Translations under genes and position numbers: made by a program
The notes under the pieces: generated by a model
What the model saw: only the letters and a program-made list of their open reading frames with translations
The model's database searches: none
What the model was told of the DNA's origin: nothing
Assembly: GCF_000737335.2 (NCBI RefSeq)
Contig: NZ_JMCC02000006.1
Coordinates: 61,026 to 125,025 of the forward strand
Direction: 5' to 3'
DNA: 64,000 bases
Origin: Enhygromyxa salina
Lineage (GTDB): Bacteria; Myxococcota_A; Polyangia; Nannocystales; Nannocystaceae
Shown: positions 42,397 through 53,300 of the stretch, in pieces
Layout: every line of letters starts with the position of its first letter
How positions within the stretch are numbered: position 1 is the first letter of the stretch

Positions 42397-45308
42397 CCAA
42401 GGACCGCTACATCGAGCACTCGTTTCCGATCGTGCAGCTCAACCCGCTGAGCGTGCGCGAGCGCAATGCGTTCAAGCCGATCTACAAAATGCATAAGTGG
42501 TTCGCTCGGCGATCGAGCAGCATCTTTCGCGCGATCTTGCTGGCATCGGCGCTGCCCTACAAGGATGAAAAAGGGAATGTCATCGACTTGATGAAGGAGT
42601 TCTACAAAGGGCATGGGGAAGACCTGCGGATGCGGCGGCCGGACGGGAGCAGGTTGCGCGTGTTGGATCCGTTTATGGGAGGCGGAACGACGGTGGTCGA
42701 GGCATTGCGACTCGGGTTTGACGTTGCGGGCATCGATTATAACCCGATAGCTTGGTTCGTTGTAAGGGGTGAGACCACGCTCATTGACATTGAGGCGTTC
42801 GACGCTGCCTATCGGCGCATTGAACGAAAAGTTCGTGACCCACTTCTTAATAGCTATAAGACTGTATGTCCTATATCACAAAAGGATGCAGACATCATCT
42901 ATGGTTTTTGGGTCAAACAGGGCATCTGTACGGATCCTGAATGTAATTCGAGGACTGATCTTTTTAGTTCATATATCGTGGCAAGGAAGCGGGACGGGTT
43001 TCTTGTTCCCTACGCTGCCGACGTGTTGTGTCCGTCGTGCAAAGCTATCTTTGACTGGGAATTCGAACACGCATCGATTACGGCGGGTGGACCGCAGGTT
43101 AAAGGCGACAAACCTTGGGGGAAAGGGAGGCCGGCCGAGACGAAATATGTGTATGGTAACCCAACAGCGGGCGTGGCATGCCCCGTTTGCGCTTGCAAAG
43201 TGACGCAGGCTGCTCTACAGAAATGCAAGGCTGGGACCAAACGAGTGGCGGTGCATGTGCTACTCGACCCAACTTCCGGCCAACTGTTTGAGATACGAGG
43301 CAAAATACCCGACGAAGTCAAACTCCCCAACTCGGATGTGGCATTTGATCCCCGTCATGCCGCCGTGCAGGGGAATGGGAAGTTCGTGTGTGCGACCTGT
43401 GGCCGACGACAGAGCATCGTTGACTCTGCAAGGACGCATGGGCGGCCCCTGCCTTTTAGGTACTACGCGTTCTATGCGCATACTCCTCATGTTTCGGGCA
43501 AGAGCGAGGTTGCACGAGACACGGGGCTCGCTACAACTCACAACAAGTGGTTTGGTAGCGTGAAGGATGCCGATCTCAAGAAAGCTACATCCTTCACAGA
43601 GGATGACGTATATGATCCACGAGAAAGCATGATCCCGCACCAGGTCATCGATGAGGGGTACAATACGAATCGCCTCACGATACACCAATACCGGCGATGG
43701 GTAGATAGCTTCGGTGACCGTCAGCTGTTTTCACTAGGCAGGATTCTCAAAGCAATCACAGAAGAGTCTAGTGCTGAAATCCGAGACGCTCTCCTGGCTG
43801 CATTTCAGTTGACATTGGGCTTTCAGTCTTGGTTGACGCGATTTAATGTTGCCGGGAATAAGATTGAGAGCGTTCAGGCGGGGCATGACTACAGGAACCC
43901 AACTACTGTTGCGGAGGGCGCAACTTTCGGCGCGGCTCTGGAATTGGGTCGAGGTACTTTCGTGAATTGCGTTGATGCCGTCAGGTCAGGGATTTGCTAT
44001 ATGCAAAACCTCGATTTATTAGGCCCGGACTTGAATTCGGTCGGAGTGGACGACGTTCCCGGATCCCAGTGGACCCCTAAGCTGAGGTGCGGGCCGGCTA
44101 CCGAACTTGGCGAGTTCTCCGCGGGCGAGTTCGATATGATCGTGACCGATCCTCCCTACGCCGGATCCGTACAATATGCCGAGATGGCCGACTGGTCGTA
44201 TGTTTGGCTACGAACGGCCCTGCATTCTGAATACAGCGAATTTATTCCTGAGACGACACTGAAAGCTCAAGAGATAATAGAGAATGGGGCCGACAAAGGC
44301 CCTGCGTTCTTTTTTGCCGAGATCACCCGCGCCTGGAAAGAGTGTCACCGAGTCCTCAAAGACGACGGCCTTCTCGCGTTCACCTTCCACCACGCCGAGG
44401 GCGACCGCTGGACCGGCCTTCTCACCTCCCTCTTCGACGCCGGTTTCTACCTCATCGCCGCCTACCCAACCCACTCGGAGGCCCTCAATTCGATCGTCAT
44501 CCAGGCAACCAAGGGCATCACCTACGACATCATCCACGTTTGCCGCAAGCGCCTCGAGGCCCCCGAGCCAATCCCCTGGTCCCGCCTCCGCCGAGATGTC
44601 CGCAAGCAAGCCCGCGAACAACTCGCGGAGATCGAGCAGGGCAAGGACGTCCTCCCCGGCCCCGACGTACAGATGATCCTGATCGGCCGCGCCCTCATGC
44701 TGTTCAGTCGCCACTACGGCAAGGTCCTCGACCGCGACGGCCACCCGATGAACCTCGATGAAGCCATGGAGCGGATCCTGCTCCTCGTCCGCGAGGTCCG
44801 TGGCGAAGAACTCCCGCTGCCTGGCAAACTCCAGGACATCGACAGCCTGTCCCAGATCGTGCTCCTTCACTTGGTCGGCAAGGAGGGCTGGTCCCGCGAC
44901 GACCTCCACAAGGATCTGCGTGGCTACAAGCACGGGCCCAAGGCACTGCTCGACGCCGGCCTGGTCCGTCCCGTCGAGGACGAGAAGGCCAAGCTCGAGC
45001 CTGTCCCGCCCCTCGAGCGCCACGCCAAGGGCAAGCTGTCCAAACAAGCTGGCGGCCCACTCATCGACAAGGTCCATCTCGTCCTCGGAACCGTGGCGGA
45101 GGGCCACCCGATCGACGCGCTCATGCACGGATGGCGGGGCCAGTGGGAGCAGATCATCGAGGCGCTCGCGTGGCTGGCCAAGGCCGAGACCTCGCTCAAG
45201 GATCTGATCGCCCTCGTGCGCCGACAAATCGAAGGGCTCGGGCCCGAGGCCATCGAAGACGCGAAGGCCGGCCAGCTCACGATGTTCGCCCCGAACGAAG
45301 AGACCTAG
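42393..45308 (+). CDS. DUF1156-type adenine DNA methylase, mosaic
   Basis: A 971-residue methylase. The N-terminal HKWFARR (near residue 34) is the DUF1156 hallmark, DPFMGGGTTVVEA (near 92) is SAM motif I, and VTDPPYAGSVQYAEM (near 585) is catalytic motif IV. Between them lie Cys pairs resembling zinc ribbons (LCPSC, ACPVC, CATC at about 212-335). The C-terminal third (about 760-960) is helical and may hold target or partner contacts. The GTG at 42393 has GAGGAA upstream. Codon use is unlike the flanks between about 42720 and 44320, where A/T-ending codons are common. It probably methylates host DNA to mark it as self. Confidence 0.8.
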   Translation: MTKDRYIEHSFPIVQLNPLSVRERNAFKPIYKMHKWFARRSSSIFRAILLASALPYKDEKGNVIDLMKEFYKGHGEDLRMRRPDGSRLRVLDPFMGGGTTVVEALRLGFDVAGIDYNPIAWFVVRGETTLIDIEAFDAAYRRIERKVRDPLLNSYKTVCPISQKDADIIYGFWVKQGICTDPECNSRTDLFSSYIVARKRDGFLVPYAADVLCPSCKAIFDWEFEHASITAGGPQVKGDKPWGKGRPAETKYVYGNPTAGVACPVCACKVTQAALQKCKAGTKRVAVHVLLDPTSGQLFEIRGKIPDEVKLPNSDVAFDPRHAAVQGNGKFVCATCGRRQSIVDSARTHGRPLPFRYYAFYAHTPHVSGKSEVARDTGLATTHNKWFGSVKDADLKKATSFTEDDVYDPRESMIPHQVIDEGYNTNRLTIHQYRRWVDSFGDRQLFSLGRILKAITEESSAEIRDALLAAFQLTLGFQSWLTRFNVAGNKIESVQAGHDYRNPTTVAEGATFGAALELGRGTFVNCVDAVRSGICYMQNLDLLGPDLNSVGVDDVPGSQWTPKLRCGPATELGEFSAGEFDMIVTDPPYAGSVQYAEMADWSYVWLRTALHSEYSEFIPETTLKAQEIIENGADKGPAFFFAEITRAWKECHRVLKDDGLLAFTFHHAEGDRWTGLLTSLFDAGFYLIAAYPTHSEALNSIVIQATKGITYDIIHVCRKRLEAPEPIPWSRLRRDVRKQAREQLAEIEQGKDVLPGPDVQMILIGRALMLFSRHYGKVLDRDGHPMNLDEAMERILLLVREVRGEELPLPGKLQDIDSLSQIVLLHLVGKEGWSRDDLHKDLRGYKHGPKALLDAGLVRPVEDEKAKLEPVPPLERHAKGKLSKQAGGPLIDKVHLVLGTVAEGHPIDALMHGWRGQWEQIIEALAWLAKAETSLKDLIALVRRQIEGLGPEAIEDAKAGQLTMFAPNEET

Positions 45309-45326
45309 AATGGACGGCTATCCGAC

Positions 45327-45761
45327 ATGAAGCAGGGCATCCACATCATCGAGCGTCGACGCCTCGCCGCTCTCGCGCGCGAAGGCGTCGACGTACCGCG
45401 GCCCTGGCTCGGGATCCTCGACGCGCTGCGCATGGTTCAGGGCCACCTGCCCGAGCCACTCGAGACCTCCCCGCTCGGACTCACCGGCCTCGACGGCTTG
45501 CTCGCGGCCGCCAACGAGGATCCGACCAACCTCCTGCGAGCCATCCGCGGAGGTCTCGTCGCGGCGCGGCGCTACTTCGCCTGGAAGAACATCCCGCTGG
45601 TGCTTCTGCTCGAGGGCGACGTCGACGATCCCCGCGACGACAGCGGGCTACACCTCGAGTACGTTGGCCAGCGCTGGGCGCTCGCGGCACTACTCGGGAC
45701 TCACCTCGAGCCGGCCAAGCCCGGCGTCGAGGGCTGGTGGTGGGCACCACAGATCGGTTGA
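45327..45761 (+). CDS. small unknown protein inside the defence operon
   Basis: A 144-residue protein, unrecognised. It is mostly helical (ERRRLAALAREGVDVPRPW, NLLRAIRGGLVAARRYFAW) with a conserved-looking LLLEGDVDD and a Trp-rich end (GWWWAPQIG). It is 18 bp after the methylase and 8 bp before the kinase-DptF gene, so it is surely co-transcribed. It may be an adaptor or regulator of one of them. Confidence 0.5.
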   Translation: MKQGIHIIERRRLAALAREGVDVPRPWLGILDALRMVQGHLPEPLETSPLGLTGLDGLLAAANEDPTNLLRAIRGGLVAARRYFAWKNIPLVLLLEGDVDDPRDDSGLHLEYVGQRWALAALLGTHLEPAKPGVEGWWWAPQIG

Positions 45762-45769
45762 GGTGAGCA

Positions 45770-48661
45770 ATGGACGATTCACGTACGCGAAGCAACCTGG
45801 TCGTGGCCACCGACGGCACACAGGAGCGTCAGTATCAGACCCTCAGGGTCCTCGGCACCGGCGCGAGCGGCAAAGTGTTTCTGGCCCTGCGCCTGCCAAG
45901 CACCCAGCGCGAGGACTGCAGCGCTGAGGATACTCGGAAGGTGGCGATCAAGCTTGCCTCGACGCCACAGTGGGCTGGACACCTCGCACAGGAGGCGCGT
46001 CTTCTCCGTGCGCTTCAAGAGCAGATCGCAGAGGCACTCGAGCACAGCGGGGGCCAGACTTACCGTATCGTACGGATTGGCACTGGCCACGAACCGTGGG
46101 AAGTCGAGGACGTCTACTCAAGCCGCTTGATCGAGCTCGAGTACCTGGACGGCAAGACCATGCGAGAGTGGTTTGAGGAGGACTGGTGCCGGCGCGGGGA
46201 CATCGACGGCGCGGAGATTCTGGCGGAGGTCCTCGACTGTGCCGGTCAACTCGCGGAGGCGCTGCTTCAGCTCGAAGTCTGTGGCGACGACGGGTTGGTC
46301 CATCGCGACATTAAGCCCGAGAACATCATGCGCTCGAGTGTCGGCCTCCGCCTGTTCGACTTCAATGTAGCGAAAGAGAACGGCGAAACACTCAAGACTG
46401 CATTTGTGGGAACGCCAGGCTACCGAGCCCCGGAGATCATGCGTGGTGAAGATCGCCTCGCCTACGACGCCCGTGTGGACTTGTATAGTCTCGGCGTCAT
46501 CTTGTGGGAGATTGTCCACCGCCGTCGCTTCGAACAGCATCTGCACATGCCCAAGCGCGACGGCTCCGCCAAGCTCGAGTGGCCTACGACCGAGATCTCT
46601 GCCCTGGCTGCGGACATCGCCGCAGATCTCACCGAGCTCATTCCCGCGTTGGTCTGCGAACTCGATGACCGCATCGTGTCCGCGCGCGCGCTATCCCATC
46701 GAGTGGCGACGCTGCGCCAGCGGCGACGACCGCAGCCCCAGGTCGACCAGTTCGCCGGTCTTGGCGACTGCGACATGATCCAGCTGCTGTCAGAACTGCG
46801 ACCAAGCGGGCTGATCTCCGTGGTCACCGATAACAGCGGACAGGCGCCCCGCCAGCCTCTTCAAGACTACTTGCGCACCCGCATGCAGATCGACGACCCG
46901 CTCGAGGACTGGCTGCACGATGAGCTGTGTGCCACCGCGAGCGTCGATCGCAGCGAACCCGTCTTGTTCGTTCTCGCGGGCAACGCAGGCGACGGCAAGA
47001 GCCACCTGCTCAAGCGCGTCCTCAGCGAGCGACTGGCGAACCGACCCGAGATCACCGGCCAAATTCGAGCCATCTCGGATGCCACACACGCCCTGTCGGC
47101 AAATGGCACTCAAGAGGACCGCCTGAGTGAGTTCTTTGCGCCGTTTCGGGATGTCGAGGCCAGCGACAGCAAGAAGGTCCACATCATCGCGATGAACACC
47201 GGCATGGTCCTGCGTTTTTTCGACGGCCAGGAGTCGCATGGGGGCTACTTCGGCAGCCTCTACAGCGAGCTGCAGCGCCAGCTAGGGCTGCGGCGACACG
47301 ACGCCTCGGCCCCGGCGTGTCGTTGGCGCGTTGAGGTCGTGAACCTCGACCTTCGCGACTTGCTGTCCACCGATGGACGTGAGTCGAGCTTCGCTGGCGG
47401 CATGATCACGCGCTTGAACCCAGACGACCCCGAGAGCATCCCGGGGCCAAAGTGGGGCGAGTGCAAGGAGTGCCCCGCCTTCGCGCACTGTCCCGTGGCT
47501 TTCAACATGCGGTCGTTGGCTCTGCAAATGCCTCGCGATGCCGTGCTTGCGACCCTGCATCGCGTCGCCCTCGCCTCGGGGGTGCACCTCAGTCCTCGGA
47601 ACCTGTGGGCTTTCTTCTATCGCTTGCTCACCGGCGGCACCGAGCGCTACGAGTCGAGCGAGGGGACCCCACTGGCACCGTGCGACGTCGTCCGCGCCCG
47701 CGTACAAGATCACGACGGCGAATGGCTGCTGGCCGGACAGTTCACCGAGCTGATGTTCCAACACCCCGGCGCAGGCGAGCCGTGGACCTCACTCGCCGAG
47801 CACGACCCCGCGTTCAGCAGCGTCAAGGAGCTCGACAAGCTCCACACGAGCCTTGCGATCAAGCCCGAGCTGGACAACTCCCCGCGCGTCATCAAGGATC
47901 TCGCGGGCGAAGGGCAGAGCGTCGCGGGCCTGGATCTGGGCACGCTCGGCGCGTGGATGCCCGAGGATTCCAGCTTCAAGGGGTGCCGGCGTGACGCAGC
48001 CGTTCGGCGCCATGCGATGTTCCACGCCGACACGTTCAAAACGTGGTTCGAGTTTGAGGGTGCGAGTGACTTCGAGGCGCTGCTCACCGCCTACCGCGCG
48101 TTCAGCACCAACCCCGCGACGGTGGATGGTGACGACAGGGACCGATTGAGCAGGCTCGGCGAGCTCGTGCAGGAAGTATTTCTTCGGGGCAATGGGCGCT
48201 ACATTGATGACAAGCGCTATCTCCAGGTCAGCCAACCCAACACCCGAGGTCACAGCCAGCTGCTCGTTCACGCCGATGAGACCGAGCTTCGTCGTGTGTT
48301 CAACATCCGTGAGATCCTGCGCCCCGACATCCACATCGCAGCTCACCAGGAGCGTCAAAACCTGTTGAAGTTGCTTGGCTACCGACCGCGACAGATCACG
48401 CTCGACATCGTCAGGCTGCGACTGACCGTCGACCTCGAACTGCACGATTTCCTCAATCGGGTCAAGGAAGGTCAGCGCCCATCTATCCGTGACCTCGCGC
48501 AGTTTCAGGCGCTCTTGTTCATCGGCGACCGCGTCGGAAACGAGATTGCGACCGGAGGCCGGAGCACCCACGAACTCTACGTTTGGCGGGGCGACGAGAA
48601 CCGGCTCTACCGGCTCTATCGTGACGCCTTCGACTACCCCAAAATTACTCGCGCGAACTGA
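45770..48661 (+). CDS. Ser/Thr kinase fused to DptF-like ATPase
   Basis: A 963-residue fusion. Residues about 20-320 are a kinase: LGTGASGKVF, VAIKLA, HRDIKPEN (178-185) and DFN (197) in place of DFG, with TPGYRAPE in the activation segment. Residues about 330-960 match DptF, the ATPase of phosphorothioation-dependent restriction: VLAGNAGDGKSHLL (Walker A, near 404) and a Cys cluster CKECPAFAHCPVAFN (near 564). DptF works with DptG and DptH, whose homologues are the next two genes. Fusion implies that phosphorylation controls the restriction complex. It is separated by 8 bp from the small gene and by 11 bp from the DptG-like gene. Confidence 0.7.
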   Translation: MDDSRTRSNLVVATDGTQERQYQTLRVLGTGASGKVFLALRLPSTQREDCSAEDTRKVAIKLASTPQWAGHLAQEARLLRALQEQIAEALEHSGGQTYRIVRIGTGHEPWEVEDVYSSRLIELEYLDGKTMREWFEEDWCRRGDIDGAEILAEVLDCAGQLAEALLQLEVCGDDGLVHRDIKPENIMRSSVGLRLFDFNVAKENGETLKTAFVGTPGYRAPEIMRGEDRLAYDARVDLYSLGVILWEIVHRRRFEQHLHMPKRDGSAKLEWPTTEISALAADIAADLTELIPALVCELDDRIVSARALSHRVATLRQRRRPQPQVDQFAGLGDCDMIQLLSELRPSGLISVVTDNSGQAPRQPLQDYLRTRMQIDDPLEDWLHDELCATASVDRSEPVLFVLAGNAGDGKSHLLKRVLSERLANRPEITGQIRAISDATHALSANGTQEDRLSEFFAPFRDVEASDSKKVHIIAMNTGMVLRFFDGQESHGGYFGSLYSELQRQLGLRRHDASAPACRWRVEVVNLDLRDLLSTDGRESSFAGGMITRLNPDDPESIPGPKWGECKECPAFAHCPVAFNMRSLALQMPRDAVLATLHRVALASGVHLSPRNLWAFFYRLLTGGTERYESSEGTPLAPCDVVRARVQDHDGEWLLAGQFTELMFQHPGAGEPWTSLAEHDPAFSSVKELDKLHTSLAIKPELDNSPRVIKDLAGEGQSVAGLDLGTLGAWMPEDSSFKGCRRDAAVRRHAMFHADTFKTWFEFEGASDFEALLTAYRAFSTNPATVDGDDRDRLSRLGELVQEVFLRGNGRYIDDKRYLQVSQPNTRGHSQLLVHADETELRRVFNIREILRPDIHIAAHQERQNLLKLLGYRPRQITLDIVRLRLTVDLELHDFLNRVKEGQRPSIRDLAQFQALLFIGDRVGNEIATGGRSTHELYVWRGDENRLYRLYRDAFDYPKITRAN

Positions 48662-48672
48662 GAGGCCACGTC

Positions 48673-50325
48673 ATGCCAGTCGACAAAGAATGGGTCAAAA
48701 AGGTCATCGGCACCCCCAAACTCGCCGAACTCGACACCCTGAAGATCGAGGGGCTCGACATCGAAATGCCCAAGGCGGCTGCCCGCGGACGACAGGTGCA
48801 CCGAGACTGGCAGCGCCGCATCCTGCCGGATATCACGCCGGATTCAGCGATCGCGGACGCGCCAGAGCGCACGCCCTTTCGAATTCTGTATGCCCTGACA
48901 TCTGGGCAGGTCACAAAGAGGACCATCGACGAGGTCTTCGACGGCGAACTCGCGCAGCTCGAAGGTCTGTTTCGCCGTGAGTCCAGGGGTAAGCGCAAGA
49001 TGACGCTCGCCTTTCATGTGCTCGCCGTCAAGGGCGCCGACAAGTCCGAGCGGGGGGCCAAGGGCTTTACCGAGCGGACCTTCTTGTTGCTGTGCCGAGA
49101 CAAAGACGGGCGCGTCGATCGTGATCTGGTTCGCTCTGTGGTCGAGCAATTTCGACGCGAGCCCAGCGGACTGGATCTCGCGCAACAGGCTGTGCTCAAC
49201 GAGCTGTCAACCGACTGGAAGGCTGACGAGGAGCCGCAGTTCGACGACAGCGCCCACCAGGACCGGCACATCCCTTTTGACCTCGAGGCTGCGGCTCTCT
49301 TCCAACGTGATCTGCGGAGCCTCGTCCAAGCGGGCCTGGGCCCAGCGGACTTCTTCCGCAACCTCAACACCTTGCTGGTCTTCCACCTTGGACTCTACCA
49401 GCCCCGGGTCGCTGCGCTTCTCAATCCGCAGATGAAACTTCTGTTCCGCGAGATGGCGGAGCCAAGCCCCTCGAACCTCGAGGACATCAAGACCTTCATC
49501 GGCCGCGCCAAGGACAAGCACCCGTTTTGCGGCGCGCTTGCCTGTCGGGCTCCCGACGCTGGCATGCTCCGCCGAGTGAGCAAGCAATCGCCGTCCATGG
49601 TCACCTACAATGAGCTCGGACGGGAGCTGACAATCTTCCACTTCAACGTACTGATGCTGGCTCGTCTGCGACAACTGGGCCAAGCCTACCTCGCCGAACA
49701 ATGGGGTCTGGCCGCGCGTTGGAAGGCCGGAAAACTCAACGAAGATGAGCGCCTGCAGCTCGAGGCTGCGACCCGCGGGCCGAGTGAGTTCATTCTCCGT
49801 ATGGGCGAGGACCCGAGCTTCCAAACGTTCCTGCACCGGGCCCTCGAGGCGCTCTCGGTTCGCTTCGTCAAGGAGCAGCTGGGGGACGACGAGAGCAACT
49901 ACCAAAAGATCTACGAGGCCCAGAGCGGTATGCACGCGTTGCGTCGGCTCTATGAGGCCTACAACCGCGAGAGCGTGGCCAATTCGACGCGGAGCCGTGC
50001 GTACCGCCAGGGCCTCCAAGTCACATCGAGCTTGCTCACGCACAACCAAGACGGCCTTGTACAGACACGGCGAGGCCTCGGCAAATACCTCGAACTCGGG
50101 GTTGGGCTCTTGCCCTTGATCCTCTTGCTGACCGTCGGTGCTGGCGGCGAGAAGATCCCCGTCAACCAATTCTGGGAGCGGCTCGCGCAATATGGCTTGA
50201 CCTTTGACCCTCAAGAGAGGGGGCGCCTGCTCGAGCGACTTCGTTCGATGGGTGTATACGAGCGCTACAGTGACGCAGGTGAAGCTGCCTACGTCCGCAA
50301 CTTGATGCTGTCGAGGTCGGCTTAG
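48673..50325 (+). CDS. DptG-like protein
   Basis: A 550-residue, mostly helical protein without a catalytic motif I can name. LGPADFFRNLNTLLVFHLGLYQPRV and the position between DptF-like and DptH-like genes support DptG, the non-enzymatic partner of the Dpt restriction complex. The C-terminal part contains LELGVGLLPLILLLTVGAGG, a hydrophobic helix pair, and a winged-helix-like end (FWERLAQYGLTFDPQERGRLLERL). Length is somewhat above the usual DptG. The assignment rests on context more than on motifs. Confidence 0.5.
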   Translation: MPVDKEWVKKVIGTPKLAELDTLKIEGLDIEMPKAAARGRQVHRDWQRRILPDITPDSAIADAPERTPFRILYALTSGQVTKRTIDEVFDGELAQLEGLFRRESRGKRKMTLAFHVLAVKGADKSERGAKGFTERTFLLLCRDKDGRVDRDLVRSVVEQFRREPSGLDLAQQAVLNELSTDWKADEEPQFDDSAHQDRHIPFDLEAAALFQRDLRSLVQAGLGPADFFRNLNTLLVFHLGLYQPRVAALLNPQMKLLFREMAEPSPSNLEDIKTFIGRAKDKHPFCGALACRAPDAGMLRRVSKQSPSMVTYNELGRELTIFHFNVLMLARLRQLGQAYLAEQWGLAARWKAGKLNEDERLQLEAATRGPSEFILRMGEDPSFQTFLHRALEALSVRFVKEQLGDDESNYQKIYEAQSGMHALRRLYEAYNRESVANSTRSRAYRQGLQVTSSLLTHNQDGLVQTRRGLGKYLELGVGLLPLILLLTVGAGGEKIPVNQFWERLAQYGLTFDPQERGRLLERLRSMGVYERYSDAGEAAYVRNLMLSRSA

Positions 50326-50326
50326 C

Positions 50327-53300
50327 ATGAACACCAAGCTCCACATTCCTGTCCCTTTTGGCGAATCATGTTGCCGTGTGTTCCTCCGTCGTGTTTGCGC
50401 ACAAGGCCAGCGAACCTCAAATCGACATATCGTCGACTACCTTCCGCCCAAGGTCGCTGAGGCTCTGCACGCAGGCTTGATTGAGGTCGCGGACAACGAG
50501 GTGAGCTTCGATGTGCGTGCGGACAACGGGGAAGTGACTCGTGAGGTGCTCGCTGCGATCCCCGTCCCCGAACTCGATGCAGAGCTGATAGCGATCCTCG
50601 TTGTGGCCGAAGGCCGCGCGAGCACAGGAACTTTTACCCAGAACACCGTGACCGAAGGCTTCGCTAGCTACCTTCGAGATCACTACGTGGATGGCGCTGA
50701 TCGTCATCGCTTCTTGGTTACGATCACCGCCGAAGGCAACGAGACTCAAAAGAGCGCACAGGACCTCCTCGCCGACAGCGAGCTCTTATCATTGGGGCTG
50801 TTGCTTCAGGATATTCTGGCTCATCGTGGGCTCGCGTCGTCTCAGTCGCTTTGTGATGTCGCCTCCGTCTACCACGTCTACAACCGGCACGAACTCGACT
50901 GGCAAAGCGTCACTGCCCGCTTTGAGCGCTACATCGACGAGGTTGCTGACGCGCCGACTAGCGAACAAGGCGCCAAGCTACCTATGCTCGGGTGCTTTTT
51001 GCCGGATGCGTCGCAGAATTTTGTAGATGGTGAGCGTATTCACGTCCTCGAGAAGAAGGACCAGCTTCGTCGCGAGCGTGGCGCCAGTCGGCTGTTCGAC
51101 AACGCCATGGTCCGTGAATTTCTCGAGGAGACCCTCAACGACCCACTCGTGGACCCTGAGCCTGTGCTTCGTGAGGTCTTGCCCCACGATCACGAAAAGG
51201 CGAATAAGATAGCGAATGCAGGGCCACAGGGACTGTCGACGCTGGATGCTGGCACCTTCGTCGGTCAGGACAATCGCAAGCGCAAACGGACGAAGCTCCG
51301 CTTCGAGGTCTCCTCGATCGATGTGGTGGGGGCTCAGTTCTTCCGTGTACTCGGGACCGACAACAACGTCGACCTCATCGTGACGGCGAACTCACCGTTC
51401 CGGGTCGACGTGGAGATGTCGGGCGAGGTCAAGGACCGCCAAACACCTCAGTTGATCACGTGGAACGACGAGAAGAACAAGCCACTCTTGAAGCGAGTTA
51501 TCCCGCGGGGCACCAAGGTCCGCTACGAGTTCGAGGCTCCATCACGCGAGTTTCAGGTGATGCGTCTGGCCCTCGCCAGTGGTCCGCGCGCGATGGCGAA
51601 CCCATATGACACGATTGATCTAGCTGTCTACGCTGGCGATTGCGAGCAAATTCTGGTCGAGGAGGCGAGGCAACTGAGTCTAGAAGACCAGGCCTGGATC
51701 GTTAGGGGAGAGACATCGTTCGAACTCCATCACGGCGACACCATCGATCGGATCGTACCGGCAGAGCGAACCACGGACGAGGAAGATGAGGAAGATCTCG
51801 ACCGCAAGCGGCTCTTGACCTTTAGTGAGACCCCGCTCAGCCCACAGGTCGTCGAGTACGACGACACGCCCGCTGAGGAGGACGAGACAAGCCCTCTCGA
51901 GTCGTTGTTGGAGCTCGCCGCCTACGAAGGTCAGAAACCAGCCCCGCGCACTCGCAAGGCGTTCGCCGACGCCGATCACTACCTCGACGCGGTCCGCAAT
52001 ATCTCTCAAGTCGGGCCAACGTGGCGGGTCGACCTCCAAGGCGGGGTCCAATGCGAAATTCAACCCGCAGGACGGGCTCGCGGCTTCGTCTACGAGCATG
52101 CGGTCGAGCTGCTACTCGGCGACTCGGGGTCTTGTCGCGTAGAGAAGCCCTCCAGCGGGGAGTTCAGGACCGTCTCGTGGGGGGATGGTCTGGAGTCTCT
52201 CAGTGAGTTGCGTCGAGCGCGGGCGGTGGTGTTCGCGGGGATCGGGGAGCTGGCGAAAGAGAAGATCTCGGGCTTGCGGACCGCACCGGGCGGCGGTGTT
52301 CCGCTGTCACTGTTGCCTCTCCATCGCGCAGCGAACGAGATCAACGAGTACCTCGCGGCGTGGACTCGCGCGGCGCGCAGCAGCCTGGCTGCAGCAGCCT
52401 ACAGCGCCGTTCACGACGCGCTCCTTCAACTCGATACCCTTCGCTTGCTTGATGACAAGGGCCGCGTGGAGCGGCTGGTGGTCGTGCCAACTCATCCGTG
52501 GTTGCTTGGTGCTTTGCTCGCGTACCAATCCGTCTTGGATCGGAACCTCCACGCGCAGGGTGAACGCTATCCGCTCACGCGAGGTGAGGTCGACGAACTC
52601 GTGCCGCGCTCAGCGTTGGAGGACTGGCACCTGCAGCACGCGGGGAACCGGCGGCTGCGGATGACGGATGCTGCACCATTTCACTTCGAGTTCAAGTCGA
52701 AGAAACAGGGCGAGCAGGCCGACTCGCTCGGCTACATCTCGCGGATCGTGGCGACCAAGCTCGAGCGCTACCTCGAGATGCACCCCCACCTCCGAGATGA
52801 GCGTCGGACGTTGCGCCTCGGCTTCGTCAACCCGGGTGATGGTCGGCCCTTTCTCGCCGGCCTCCACGCGTGGTTGCGCGCTCTCATGCCGCGCAACCGA
52901 CAACGGATCTTGCCACTGGAGCAGATCCCGGCGATTGACGTCCTCTTCTTCTCGACCAGTGGCCAGCAGGATGATGAGGTTGGGTCGAGCTTCGAGGAGT
53001 TCTTCAAGGCGCAGATCGGCAACGCAGACGAGGACGTTGTTCGCCAGACCCTCCTCGGCCGGCTGCGGTACCGTCGCTGTCAGGGAAGCGGTCCTGCCAA
53101 GCCGGTCGATGGCGTGCACTTGTGCTTCGCGCGTGGCCTGGTTGACTCGCACTCCCAGGACCCGAAGACTGGGTTGCTCGCCGATGGCTGGGATGGGGCG
53201 TTCGGTGATGGGTTACTTACCACCTACCTGCGACGGACGCTCCCGGGCGTCTCACGCGGAGAATTCACCAGTCGCCGGGGTCTATGGGTGCCACCCGAAT

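Noticed and set aside
44208..45227. Minus-strand 339-codon frame opposite the methylase C-terminus
   Set aside because: Antisense to a convincing methylase part, with no domain.
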